Origin: Acanthosepion lycidas
Taxonomy: Eukaryota; Mollusca; Cephalopoda; Sepiida; Sepiidae
NCBI GenBank assembly: GCA_963932145.1
Contig: OZ010572.1
Coordinates: forward strand, 849,582 to 913,581
Reading direction: 5' to 3'
Length of the DNA stretch: 64,000 bases
The notes under the pieces are model-generated. The model was not told the origin of the DNA. It saw only the letters and a list, made by a program, of their open reading frames with translations, and ran no database searches. The position numbers and the translations under genes were made by a program. Every line of letters begins with the position of its first letter. The stretch's first letter is position 1. Of the stretch, positions 11,066-22,304 are shown in pieces.

Positions 11066-11945
11066 GTGTGTAACAGCAAAATTGTCCGAATCGTGTAAAA
11101 GCAAACTTGTCTATTTTTTAGATTAAGCTCTGAAACGTTTCATCTTAGAAATGATTTTAGATATCTTACTTGAATTCTCCGAGGTTTTATAACACTGCTT
11201 TAAGCAATAAGAATGTATAATTACCCTCCAAGCGTAATTAATCATAAGGATCAGAAGCTCATGAAGGATTGAAATAACTTCACATATATATTATTCTAGG
11301 ATCATTTTCCAACTTATTCAAGATGATCTTCGCCTTCACTAACCTTCTAACTTTCTGTCCTGTAGTAACAAGGTCCATCACACGTTTCACGTACGCTTTA
11401 TTTTCTAGTCTTTTTCACTACTCTTTCGGTTGTCATAACTGAAACTCCTCTTTCACGTACCAAACATCTTGTGGATTGACTTGATGTTTTCTAATTGATC
11501 TCTATAGCTCTACGTTGAAATGATGATCCCCCTTCCTGTTGTGACCTCCTGATCCAGTTTTCCTCTCTACTGTTCCCTCTTGTTAAAATTATTCACTGTT
11601 TTCTTGATGATTCTTGAATGGACTTTGAAGATGGAAGCCAGGGTATGAATGTTGGTAACATTACCGAAGGTCTGAATGATCTTTTTCCTTCCACCGTAGC
11701 TCATTTGGGAAGACAGTGGAGCTAACACAAAACGATTTCAACCTCTATTTCTACCTAAATAACTCAAAGGTTCTTTCAGTGATTCTTACATCAAATGGTG
11801 TCAAAATGACTAAACGTCTTATCTGAAAACCTGTCAAAGACTCAATTAGTTTAGTGTTTTTTTTTTTTTAGATATTAAACATTTTGTGGGATGGGCAATT
11901 ATGCTGTTACACAATTTGAACAAACTAAATTTGCTGTTACACCCC
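11066..11945 (-). mobile_element. Non-autonomous or decayed Tc1/mariner-type transposon in a TA array
   Basis: The left end reads GTGTAACAGCAAA from 11068, and the right end is its exact reverse complement, finishing at 11942. A second, near-identical internal copy of the terminal motif follows about 25-30 bases inward on each side (GTGTAAAAGCA on the left; GTGTAACAGCA, reverse complement, at about 11902-11913). Both ends abut (TA)n arrays, as expected for a TA-targeting element. It contains a minus-strand transposase relic. The outermost bases differ between the ends (CCGTGT against a C/G run), so the exact termini are uncertain. Confidence 0.7.
11290..11704 (-). pseudogene. Tc1/mariner (IS630-type) transposase N-terminal relic
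   Basis: Minus-strand translation from the ATG at 11704 begins MSYGGRKKIIQTFG and contains a helix-turn-helix-like segment. Frame changes follow, then GTVERKTGSGGHNRK and a downstream KVRRLVKAKIILNKLEND-type segment near 11330-11290. The order (HTH, a short G-rich linker resembling the GSGRP motif, second HTH) matches the paired DNA-binding half of Tc1/mariner transposases. The DDE/D catalytic half is not visible between 11290 and the left terminus. Several stops make it non-functional. It sits inside the terminal repeats at 11068 and 11942. Confidence 0.55.
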
Positions 11946-11951
11946 CCCCAG

Positions 11952-11956
<5 letters not shown>

Positions 11957-12007
<51 letters not shown>
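11957..12007. repeat. (TA)n microsatellite at right edge of the Tc1/mariner-type element
   Basis: About 50 bases of TA after a short C run and GACATACA. Confidence 0.95.
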
Positions 12008-12011
<4 letters not shown>

Positions 12012-13740
12012 GCGGGCACTTAATACTTATTTATTCTCATGTTACTGAGTCAGTATGTTAAAATTTTCGTCATGACTATTCATGGTCAAATATTACGCGA
12101 ATTTTCGCAAAGTTGTATTGAAACAGCTCTGAAATCTTTACGATGACTACAAATTCCAGTAATCTGCTTACATTAATTTTTGCGTAAAATTCGACAAATT
12201 TGCTACTAAAATCCTCGAAATACTCTGCCAGTCTTCTGGCGGACATAGTTCAGATATTTTTTTCGTGAATATTCAAAGCCGGTAGAGTGTTTATACAAGA
12301 TGATGAGAGGACAAAAGATAAATAAAACAACAGAAAATGTGAAAAAGAACTGAATACATCTGTCGCCAAACAATCCGTATTATTTACTACGTATTTATGG
12401 TTTAGTTTTTGGCAAAATCTGAGACCTTAGCAGTACTAATATTGCGCGAAGGCACGCGTGGGTGTATGTGTGTGTATAGATAGTCTTACACATATCCATT
12501 TCCTTTTAAACTAAGATTTAAACATTTTCCATCGTTGTGCGCATAAACCTCAAAGTCAGTGATCACTTCTTAACGACACATATCTTGTTCTGATATCAGC
12601 CGAAACATCTCCTTCACATTTGCAATATTTTCAATTGTGGCTTCTTTACTCTTTTTATTCCTTCAATGTTGTTTTTTATCAATAATTTCTCCATGAATAT
12701 TTTTGGTGTTCCCGAGAGACAACCATTTGCTCCAATACGTAATCTTCGCTTGTATCAATGATTAAAATATTATTGCTCGTCTGTGATGGACTATTTGCGC
12801 ATAGCCGACCGCTAAATGCGCCACAAGATTTTTTTTTATACTTTTTCTTCTTCATCGGAAAAAATATTGCTTCTGCAGATGTCCATGATAATGGAAAATG
12901 TCATTTTTCGGAACATATTAGTATGATGAAATATTGCTGTCGTGTCACTGAAACCTTTGAGGTTGACAATGAGGTTGCTGACTTTCAGATTGAATGAAAT
13001 CGAATATGCAAGAAATATTGAATAGAAGAAACAGAAACCAGTGATTGCTTTATTTTTGTATGTATTTTTAATCGATTCTTACTTGTGAAATGCCAGAGAA
13101 AAAAAGGAAAAAATATCTTAAGAATAATGACCCAAGGAAAGAACGAAAGTAGTGAGGGTCATTTACTGAATGAAGTGGATCGAAGTTATTCAAAGTCAAT
13201 AGACAAGAACCCCATTCTTGAAACACAGTTCATACCTTCGTGAGATTTCAGTCTTTTATTTGTTTCTTCTTGTTTGTTTCTTTTCTCTTGACTCTTTTCA
13301 AAACCGAGAATTTTACAGATTTTTCTTTACCCTGCTCCATTACGTTATTTCCCTTTCTTTTCTCCTCGTCCGGTGTCCTTGCTACCGCTGCCGTCAGCAG
13401 GTACGTTCGGCCCCCAATTGTCGGCTTGTCTAATGGATTTATTATGCGGGTAGACGATTATAAAAAGCCAGCCACGACTTTCCCCCTCCTATCGGCGCAA
13501 AGTTGTGAAGCATTGCACAAAGAATGGCGGGAAAACAATGGCCAAAGGCGCTCGCCCTTGGCACACGTGACCACGGACCAAACAAAAAACTTTATGGACA
13601 TAACAAAAACAATAAGACTGGTGGGAAGAAGAAAAGTGTTTCACTCCTCAAGTGATATTTATTTACTTGATGTCCAGTGCACTGAAGAGAATTTTACCAG
13701 CGCTGGCACTGATACTAAAAACTCCCCTGTCACTATGATG

Positions 13741-13799
<59 letters not shown>

Positions 13800-14129
13800 G
13801 ATCATCATCATCATCACCGTCATCTTAAACATGTTGATTCTCTTGTATAGTTACTCTTTTTTAGAAATAATTTAATTCAGACACCGTTATCGACTAAAAC
13901 ATTATGATAAATACAACAAAGATAAAGAATACCTGCTAGAAAGGTTCATTGAAAATAAGTCCGAAATCTTTTAACATAACGCAAAGAATTGTTTGCCATC
14001 TTTAAGGGAACCATGTATGAATGAATTATACCAGCAATAAACATCGATTTAATCGAGATCTTGTATCAGAAATATTGATGCTAAACTTTGGAAGTGAATT
14101 TTATATTCAAGTTGAATTAATTATTTATA
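12008..14129. other. Intergenic; one long but unsupported open frame
   Basis: A frame from 13240 to 13875 stays open for about 210 codons, but it begins with GTG rather than ATG, spans a (CAT)n microsatellite giving an 18-residue His run, and has no recognisable domain. The GC-richer part (13380-13570) contains CAG/GTACGT near 13397, which could be a splice donor, so a short 5' exon cannot be excluded. Nothing else is recognised. Confidence 0.4.
13743..13815. repeat. (CAT)n microsatellite
   Basis: About 70 bases of CAT/ATC trinucleotides with one CAG interruption near 13800. Confidence 0.97.
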
Positions 14130-15262
14130 ATTTTCAATCAATAGAAATACAGATAAAATTTCCAAGTAATGCTGTCAATCTAGTAATACGCTTAAATTCA
14201 TGCGGTCGAGATACCAGGGAGAAAAGATTATCAGAACAATTGCCATGAAAATATTTATAGAAAAGACAGCGCGAGGTCGCATCTCGAGAGATAACGCCAG
14301 ATGTGGCGTCAATGTTCAATTCACGGGCGAATGATAGATTTATAAGTGTACAAGATGGATTCTGAAGAAAAAAATTCTCTGGCACGACAGAGTGAACCAA
14401 TTTACAACTAGCAATAAACAACTAGCATTTGATTCAATATAGCCACTCCAGTTCATGTCAGTGGAAAACGTGAGCCCAAGAAGGCTCAAAGATTTGCTAT
14501 TCTGGATTTTATTATTAGCTATGCCGATGACAGTCAAATGATTAAATGAAAGTAGTTTTATTTCGAGGCGTTAAAAATTGCTTCAGTTAACCACAGATTG
14601 GAGATTATTTTCCAGAGCAGCTGCCGGTATTATTATGCCGGACTATCGGACTTGCTACTAAGAAGTAAATAGTTGTGTCATAAGAATAAATACCGAATTG
14701 GGAACTGATGACACCAAGAATGTTGTTGCTGAAGATAAGAAACAACATAGGTCCAAACATAGAGACTTGGGGAACCACCGCATTAATGTGAAATTATATA
14801 GAAGCGTTTCGGTTCAAAACGACTTTTATTATAGGATTTAAGAACGACTGGATTAAGATACACCATATACATTGAGCTTATGGAAAAAGCCAACATGGGA
14901 AACCCTGCCGAAAGAATTCGAGATATATAAATCCATGGCTCGCGCCTCTTTTTTCTTATCTAAAGCCTGATATACAAATTCAGTAATAACTGCTAACGCG
15001 CATCGGCGGTAAGGCTAAAGAAACGAAAGCAATACTTTTTATTTGACAGTGATCTGTGAGATGAGATGCTTAATCAATTCCCCGTTGATTAGAGCCTTAA
15101 AGACAGAATGTTTAGAGGAGTTCCAAAAATAGGGAAAGTAAGAAGTGGCAAGGTATTGCTTGTAGTGTTTGGAGAGAACAGGAGCCAACCTAGGAGTACA
15201 TTTCCTTAGGAAAATTGCAGGGATACCGCACTTCCAAAGTTCAAGGATTTATAGTAGATTTT
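14130..15262 (-). pseudogene. Jockey/CR1-like LINE relic, minus strand
   Basis: Read from 15262 downward, the segments appear in LINE order. An RT fingers segment (KCGIPAIFL, then YFPYFWNSS) lies at about 15230-15100. AVITEFVYQALDKKKEARAM follows at about 15010-14960, then VPQVSMFGPMLFLIF at about 14780-14735. FGIYSYDTTIYF (catalytic YADD reads YSYD) is at about 14700-14660, LLGLTFSTDMNW at about 14480-14445, and CLFYKYFHGNCSDNLFSLVS at about 14270-14205. Numerous stops and frameshifts exclude function. The C-terminal residues and 3' tail are missing. It belongs to the same lineage as 27850-29021, in the opposite orientation. Confidence 0.8.
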
Positions 15263-17319
15263 ATATTAAAAAATTCATTAAACTATGTATTCATTTATTA
15301 GCATAATAAGAAATGAATAATTGGTATCCACAGGAAATTTGTTTGCGGCATTTTAGACAGAATGCACTAAACAATCTAATATCTCGTACAAGTAGCATGG
15401 CTCGTCGTTGCCCGTGCTTGATTCAAAAATCGTACGACTCATACAGCAATCGCTATCACTTGACTTAAAATATTTTTGCCCTTCCTTGCCTTTAAAGGAG
15501 TTCCATTTGCCGTGCTGATGTTGCTACATGCCTTACTTCTTGCCTCACACTGCGAATTTTTTCTAAGCTCTATACATTAAATCTGTTACAAAAAAGAACT
15601 AAATAAAATGAACACAAAACGATCAACTTTAAAAAAAGGACTCGTAACTGGAAAAACCGAATGAAAACGAATGTTAACAACAAATACTTTATCACTGCGG
15701 AATCAGAATCAACGTCGAGTTTAAGCAAGCGAATGTGCCAATTGGAGTAAAGTGCCATACAGATTTAAATTTTTCCCACTTGTGACGAATGCAGCTATCG
15801 ATTTTTTTGCATGCTAGTTAACATTCGTGTCAGTCAGCTGTTGGCTCTCACGCTGGCCAATAGAATCTTCCTGCCTATTCGTGGTTGCCAGCTATAGGCT
15901 CTGGCCAGTAGAAAATGGTCACAAACTACATGAAAACTGCCGTAGAAGCATGAAAAATCGATTATTTCCACTATCGATGGGAGTTGGGAAATGCAAAGTC
16001 GGTCTTGGGCTTCCCGCTAACTTGGAGCATGTGCATGTAAAGTTTGGTGCAAATCCGTCGAAAATTGCGGCCATGCATTCGTTACACACACGCACACGCA
16101 CACGCACACACACACACACACATCCTGCCTTTTATATATAGAGATTTTACCTGTAGTTGTATGTTAAGTCAGTTCAAATAGTGAAATTTTAAATAGAAAC
16201 TTTTCAAAAGCAATGTGTTGTTAAAATATTTTAATAAACAAAAGTGTTTATTCCTCAAACCAAACCTAATACCAAAATGCAATTGCTAAAATAAAAACCA
16301 TTAAATGATGAATGACGTTTTTATATCATTTCATCTTTTTAACATAAGCTAATTTAAATTTTCTTAGTCGGTGTGTGAACATGATAACTATTTTTTACTC
16401 TATTCATCATACTGGAAACCGACACGGAGTGAACAGATTTATCCACAGAGAAAAATAATAGTGAAAAAATACATAGGATAATATGATAAAAGTTTTTAAA
16501 AAGCAACATTATAAAGCAATATAAAAATGCATACAGGACAATACAGCGTGTGCACAAGTCAGTATATTGCGTACAAAAACAATGTACGAAGATGAAATCA
16601 CGTAATAAACACCTGCATAATACTACAAATACTTGCAAGCTTAAGAGGCACATAGGTCAGTATAAATACAGATTTAAATGTTCGTGTTATTTTAAGGAAA
16701 TGCCTCTAACAACACATTAATGTAATCAATGTTATTAAATTGTATTGTGAAGGAGTTAAGCTTTTTTAAAAAGAATATATTGAAGACTGATGAAAATCAA
16801 TATCCTAAAATTATGAACTAGATGGATAAATAATGTCGATGAACACATGCGGAGTAAAAAATGAAAACGGTGTAGCGCTCTACATTAAATCAACTTATGT
16901 ATAGGTATATATAAATTATATATACATTAGTAAAATACTATGACATATGATTGATGTTTCAAAAATACATTTTTTTAAAAGTTTGTTTCAAATCATTTGA
17001 CTAGAAAATAAGGCTTAGTCGAGAACAGTCACCACCTGAGTTTGGGTGTGTGTCGTCTCTCTGGCTGAATCGGTTGTTCTGAACGAAGAGAGGGTCGGCC
17101 TTCTGTTTAGCTGAAATGACGTCTTCGATTTGAAACTTGATTCTATTTTTCTTGCTGCAAAAATACAAGTATTTTAAGAAATTTCAGAATTTAAATAACA
17201 GTTCTTTTAATTATAATTTATTTTCAAAGAATATTTTTTCATCTTAATTTCTTTTCTACAAATATGTTCATGGCTACTTCTAGACGAGCTTTTTTTCTTT
17301 TTTTGCGCCCAAACTACGT
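15263..17319. other. Intergenic; (AC)n at 16085-16122
   Basis: No gene recognised. A CA/CG-rich microsatellite occupies 16085-16122. Short frames at 15570-16141 and 16354-16653 have no recognisable domain. Confidence 0.55.
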
Positions 17320-17655
17320 GAGTTAAAGCATGCGACTAGATTGTCATCTAGGTCCCTCCTTTTCATTGTCAAAATAGTTAAATGTAACCGACACTTATAT
17401 TCCAACAATTTCTTTTTTCGCACTTCCTGCCTATGCAACTCCCTTCCGTTTGCTTGCTTCTCTAAAAGCTACAGTCTTCAAAAATGTAAATGCAACGTCA
17501 GTTGCCATCTTCTGTACTCTTGAATCCCGTTCATATTTTATCCTTTCCTTAACCCCACTATCCAGTCTTTCCTCTCACTTTCACTCTCTGTAGACCCTGC
17601 GTACCAGTTGCATTGGGGTGAAATGATTTTAAAAATGGTTTTAAAAAAGTTCATG
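17320..17655 (+). pseudogene. 5'-truncated Jockey/CR1-like LINE, 3' end only
   Basis: The frame ending at 17523 (FRTSCLCNSLPFACFSKSY, then KCKCNVSCHL) matches the last 60 residues of the LINE at 27850-29021 (SRTSRLWNSLPFSCFPVNY, KCNVNRHL). The following 130 bases match its 3' untranslated tail, including the GGGGTGAAATG block at about 17612 and an A-rich end near 17650. The preserved 3' end with the rest missing is the usual mark of incomplete reverse transcription. Confidence 0.8.
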
Positions 17656-17869
17656 CTGAATTAAGTCCTTATAACAACATAATGACGCTCAACATTTATG
17701 TTCAAATGGTGCATCTTGTGTTGTCATTCATTTTATTCTCTGTAAATTCATAATATTCTTGTTATAACTAGCATTTAGTATTGCTAGCGAATTTATAGCT
17801 ATGATATTATTATTATTATTATTATTTCCTTTGATTTCTGTTGTAAACTCAGTTCCTCTCGAGTCACAA

Positions 17870-18260
17870 TCAAAGACCTGATGTCAAAAATAGTGTAACA
17901 TTTTCACTTTGTGCGAAAAATACCTATAAATGCATACAAATTGTACAATAATAAATCCCTTCGTTGGATGTGAGCTGTGCTGAAAATAACTACTATTTTG
18001 TATTTTCATAAAACATTGGATGCCAGGGATCTTTTCAGTAAGTTTATCGGAACCTTTTCAGTCATACCCAGGTTCCCAACCACAGCTGGAATTACTGATG
18101 TCATTAAAGATCTTTGTATTTTGATAACTTTTTGAAGACCTTCAAAGCTACATTACAGTCTGGAGGAAATACTATATCAATAAGAAATCTCATTCTATTT
18201 TTCTGGTCTTTGATCACTACGTCTGGTTAGCTCTGATTGTTCGGCCTTTGTATGTTATAA
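17870..18260 (-). pseudogene. C-terminal relic of a LINE with restriction-like endonuclease domain
   Basis: On the minus strand, DQKNRMRFLIDIVFPPDC and ALKVFKKLSKYKDL (about 18225-18115) are followed by VIPAVVGNLGM (about 18095-18060) and a tail with STAHIQRRDLL. A PD, spacer, D, then K layout near IDIxxP, followed by PVVxGxLG, is the C-terminal nuclease-like domain seen in restriction-like-endonuclease LINEs and related RT proteins of aquatic invertebrates. Stops interrupt it. The upstream RT is absent. This is a third LINE lineage in the window, assigned by recalled family features. Confidence 0.6.
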
Positions 18261-18389
18261 AATTGTTACAAGTCCTATTATTATGATTATGACCATTATT
18301 ATATACATCATCACATATTATTATCGATACTATTCAGATCTATCTTTTGTTTAAGATGGTATAATGACAGAGTCAAGATTATTACAATT

Positions 18390-18660
18390 TAGGGGCTTTA
18401 TTTTAAAACCTGGCTTCATTGTTACTGAATTTGGAAAATGGAAGAAAACGAAACAATATCTAACCGTACTGTCCCAAATTGGTTTAAGCGTTTTAAGGGT
18501 AATGACTTATTCCTTGAAATAAATTCCAGGATGAGACAATCTTCAGTTGTAAATTATTATGCTTTTAATATGCTGGGTAAAGGAGAATCCGACTGCCAAC
18601 GCTTGAAAACTTTCATAAGTGGTAGGATTTATTGAAAAATATCAAATGTAGAATATTACA
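18390..18660 (+). pseudogene. Mariner transposase N-terminal fragment
   Basis: The 65-codon frame from the ATG at 18438 contains NRTVPNWFKRFKGNDLFLE. This corresponds to the conserved mariner segment in which a helix-turn-helix ends in a W-F-x-x-F-x-x-G-x-x-x-L run, followed by a short basic Ser-rich linker. Only this N-terminal domain remains, with a stop at 18635 and no DDD catalytic region downstream. Decay makes the subfamily unclear. Confidence 0.5.
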
Positions 18661-18790
18661 TAAGCGAGTTTGAAAAAGAAAATAGTTTTGATATGCCCCA
18701 ATAATAATGGCCAAATCAATAACATTTTCATCAATATTTCTCTGCGATCAATTATTTCTAACACAACACACAAATGCACATTTCTTTAAT

Positions 18791-18835
18791 TTTATTCTTT
18801 TGTACTAAATAAAACTTTTTCCAAATGAATTTATT
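18791..18835 (-). promoter_or_regulatory. Candidate poly-A signals of the GPCR gene
   Basis: On the minus strand AATAAA occurs at 18835-18830 and again at 18796-18791, 165-210 bases after the receptor stop codon. AT-rich DNA yields this hexamer often, so the link is positional only. Confidence 0.3.
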
Positions 18836-18998
18836 TTGTTTGAATCTACAAAAGGAAGAGGGTGAAATGATTCCCAAGATCTAACGAAAAACAGTTTTGG
18901 TATACTTAGCTTTGTTTTTGTAGAATCAGATACAAGTCAATACAATTTTAACGTTTTTAATTTAACTGAACACCAATACGAAAAGAAAGATATTAATC

Positions 18999-19958
18999 TC
19001 ATTTGAGACAATAAATGTCTTGAAAGAACTTACCTTGTGTGCGTAAAACGGAAACGAATTTCCGATCAACGGAAACATAGAGACAAATATTGAAAGAAAA
19101 TCCAGCATATTGGATCAAATAACAGATCGCTTTCAGTAAATCTTTGAAACTACTTTTATCGTCTTTATAATAAGAGTCGAAGATGAAAAAGACGGAGATG
19201 GGCAATGTGGTAGCCAAAAACAACCAGGTGAGTCTTAGGGTGATTCGGATAGAATGATTGATTCTTTTATTAATGACGTTCTCTGATGTATTTACGGCTG
19301 CACTATATTTATGTACATTTAGCTTTAAATAGATGTTACTGACCAGCATACTAAAAAATGGAATTAAACAAAGGACAAACAAATCAATCCAAACAAAGAA
19401 ATATTCTTCAAAGTTGTAAAATCCTTCTGTTAAGGATCCACAAGAGCCATCTTTGATTCCATTTGTGAAGAAAAAATGAAAGTTTATCGCTGACAATATG
19501 GAAAAAATGAGGACTAGTTGGATACTAGCGGCTTTCAGGGTGTACATCTGTGAAAATCTGTTTGGACAGGCCACAATAATACATCGCTGTAAGCTTACAG
19601 AAACAAGGATCCAAGCTGAATATTGCATCGTAGTATAAATCACATATAGCTGTATTTTGCAACTGGCATTGCTTTGATCACGGACATCAATGTCAAAGGT
19701 ATATATAATCCAGTAACGTAGTAAGCCCGAAAAAAGTACGACCAGATCATTCAGAGACAGGACGGCGAGAAATAAGTGAAATGTTGTTTTTTTACTGCGG
19801 AACAATTTAAAGAGCACCAAAAAAGATATCGTATTTCCCACTAAGCCAATCACCATAAGAATGGGGCTGATCACCGCCCAAAGATATTTGCCGATCTCTT
19901 GAAAAGCAGAGGTACTCGTGATATTCACATCAACAGTCAGGTTTGTTAAGCTTTCCAT
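18999..19958 (-). CDS. Class A (rhodopsin-like) GPCR, orphan, probably peptide-type
   Basis: A single uninterrupted frame encodes 319 residues from the ATG at 19958 to TGA at 18999. Upstream the frame stays open to a TTG near 19994, but that lies in an A-run and is not a credible start. The short N-terminus carries two N-glycosylation sites (NLT at 6, NIT at 12). Seven hydrophobic segments lie at about 25-53, 61-85, 98-125, 143-164, 186-210, 238-260 and 274-296. Class A landmarks are G-N in TM1 (N42), NDL with D71 in TM2, the C100-C173 disulphide pair, P200 in TM5 and P253 in TM6. It departs from the consensus at DRY, which is LQR (123-125); at CWxP, which is ATTLP; and at NPxxY, which is NICLY (290-294). 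The tail is short (about 23 residues). It probably sits in the plasma membrane and couples a neuropeptide-like ligand to G proteins. The ligand is unknown. No intron is needed. Confidence 0.85.
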   Translation of the reverse strand: MESLTNLTVDVNITSTSAFQEIGKYLWAVISPILMVIGLVGNTISFLVLFKLFRSKKTTFHLFLAVLSLNDLVVLFSGLLRYWIIYTFDIDVRDQSNASCKIQLYVIYTTMQYSAWILVSVSLQRCIIVACPNRFSQMYTLKAASIQLVLIFSILSAINFHFFFTNGIKDGSCGSLTEGFYNFEEYFFVWIDLFVLCLIPFFSMLVSNIYLKLNVHKYSAAVNTSENVINKRINHSIRITLRLTWLFLATTLPISVFFIFDSYYKDDKSSFKDLLKAICYLIQYAGFSFNICLYVSVDRKFVSVLRTQGKFFQDIYCLK

Positions 19959-19994
19959 TATATTTGTGTCGGAAATAGATTTTAATTTTTCCAA

Positions 19995-20391
19995 TTTTTT
20001 TTTTTTTTTTTTTTTTTTGTGGAGAGTGGGCGTTTATCTGAAAACATGAGAAAATAAATGCGTTAAAAACAAGAAGCAAATAGTTTTTAATTCGTAAATA
20101 TGGAAAAAGCTGCTGTATAGAAATTCTCTCAGAAAGTGTTTTCATTATTTTATTATTAAATTGTACTCTTTTTCTTTTCTTTGTTTCTTGTTAGCTCAGT
20201 CCTTTTACCCTGTCTATTATTATTTAGGCATCAATTTTATCTAAATACTCATAATAAATTACTTTAAACCAAATTTGAAACTCATATCCCAGACAAGAAT
20301 TTACTCGTCTTTCCGAAACGATTCTTTAAACCAAGTCTGAAGTTTGTATCGTGGTGTGAAACTGAGTGCAGTGTTGATTTTTATGGGCCCA

Positions 20392-20394
<3 letters not shown>
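19995..20394. other. Upstream flank of the GPCR gene
   Basis: A run of about 24 T (A on the gene strand) at 19995-20018 lies immediately upstream of the receptor frame. No TATA box or other promoter element is convincing. Nothing else is recognised. Confidence 0.5.
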
Positions 20395-20453
<59 letters not shown>

Positions 20454-20496
20454 TTGTGTGTGTGTGTGCGCGTGTGCGCGCCCGTGTGTGTGTGTT
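20395..20496. repeat. Compound (TA)n(TG)n microsatellite
   Basis: TA at 20395-20430 passes directly into TG with CG variants to 20496. Frames read across it on both strands are artefacts. Confidence 0.97.
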
Positions 20497-22304
20497 AAAA
20501 ATATTAAAAAATTAAAATTTTCAGGATTTGTAGGATTATTCTGGTGTACTCGTCCGTGATGGTGCAATAGTTTTTGGCTAGTTCAATGACGGCCATTAGT
20601 AGGTTTTCGGTAATCGACGTTATTAACGTCAAAAAGTTTAAAACTTAACTTATTAGTCACTAATAACACCGACGTTGTCTACAAATTCACTTGTCCATTT
20701 GGAGTACCTCTGAATATAAGAAATACATCTTAAATGGGATATAAAACCACAACTATCTCGCGTAGACTCATATGTTAGAATTCTAACCAAAGTACTATAC
20801 ACTGACAACACATAAAACAAAAACAAAAATTGCAATAATATAGCGTTCCTTGTGAATATCATAACACTCAACAAAACAAATTGTACATAAAGACTATAAA
20901 TTTGAGAATCTATCTTTATTAAGTGAAACCAACCAACAATTAAAATCCAGAAAATTATTCCAGAATAGGCCTTTTAGAATTCTTGTGTCTTTCAAAATTC
21001 AAAAAAAGCAAGATCAGACTCACGTGACATCACACACATCCAAAATCTAAAATTTAAAAAAATGCATACTACCACAGGGCTTTAAATTTCATGTAAATAA
21101 TTTCTTTTGCGACAATAACTTTTGCGACAGTCGTAAGCTCGGAACTTTAACAAGAAGTAACACAATCTGTGGACTGTCTTTACAATTTCAACACCAAGAT
21201 ACAAAGACCAATCCGCTAGCAAGAACAGTTTATTAAAATATAATAGACATAACTTTCTTGTTGTTCTTAACAACTTTTTTTTTTTAACTAATAGATATAC
21301 ATATGCATAGTAACAGGGAGCAGGGTAGGGAGAGAAAGAAGAGTAGGCTTGTTTCATGGTCGATTTTGATGTGCATTTCCCTGCAGCGGCAGTTGTCAGT
21401 ATTAGAACACAAATATAAGAGATATCCGAAAAGTATGGTACAGGTCGACATGAATCAACCGGAATCTGTGAAAGCAACAGATGTGCAATACTTCTTGTAT
21501 CAACCAGAACAGGAGTCACAACAAATGTTTCTGCCACCATAAAGCAGTGGAAAAATATATTTATTTGCAAACCAAGTGCAAAATTCAAACAGAAAATAGC
21601 CTTAGTTGATATTCACTGAACTCTTCTCAACCGGCTAAATTTAAAGTTCAGGAGTTAGCGAAGTAATACCGCATGATCAGAGAGTTAATGAAGTCAAATA
21701 CTGTGAAAATCTCGACAGATTGAAAGAAGCTGTTCGTCGAAAAAATATCAGAACTTTTACATGTGTGCCATACTACTGCATCCCAACACTACCTAACTCA
21801 CGGCCTAGATGATAAAAGAATTTTCCCTCCGGCTATATGATTGGGATGTTTTACTGCATTAACTACATAGTCCTGACTGGGTTCCTGAAGATTATCGACT
21901 CAAATATTATTATTGCGGAACCACGCAGATGACACAGATTTTTAACTGAATTTCCTGGGAAGACGAATTATTATTATATACATTATTTACATTCGACTTA
22001 ATGTCTTCATCTTTGTTGTTATTAACAAAACGTTTCATTCGTTATGCCCTGTAGCCTTTTCCGGTGTCTGTCGACCCGGTTAAGCTTCACGGAATTTCGA
22101 TCTGAAGTCTTTATTTAATATAGTCGGATCGCTCTCATTCTGTTGTCCATGTCCAGAAATATCTTGCCTTGTCCTTATTTAGCACTGTCCAGTTATTGCT
22201 CGCCTTGCTTCCACTGTTAACATAACCCGATTCAGCGAAACAATCTAACTCGTAGTATAAGTAAAGGGTTCACTTGAAAATTCCCTGAAGGTTGCCTGAA
22301 TCGA
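20497..22304. other. Intergenic, with one candidate terminal exon
   Basis: Apart from the possible exon at 21387-21542, no gene is recognised. The minus strand is open for 168 codons at 21082-21588 but shows no domain and covers the same DNA as the plus-strand candidate. Confidence 0.5.
21387..21542 (+). other. Possible 3'-terminal coding exon, function unknown
   Basis: A pyrimidine-leaning stretch ending TTTCCCTGCAG at 21386 looks like a splice acceptor. The following 51 codons (starting RQLSVLEHKYKRYPKS, ending QEQESQQMFLPP-like, then TAA at 21542) have a non-random composition rich in Q, E, K, P and Y that differs from the surrounding AT-rich DNA. I do not recognise the protein. No upstream exon or splice partner could be identified, and it may equally be a retroelement fragment. 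Confidence 0.2.

Noticed and set aside
13240-13875. Open frame of about 211 codons with an 18-residue His run
   Set aside because: It starts at GTG, crosses a (CAT)n microsatellite and has no recognisable domain. It is kept only as a note about a possible splice donor near 13397.
21082-21588. 168-codon frame on the minus strand
   Set aside because: No domain; it overlaps the more exon-like plus-strand frame, and the sequence between is A/T-run rich.
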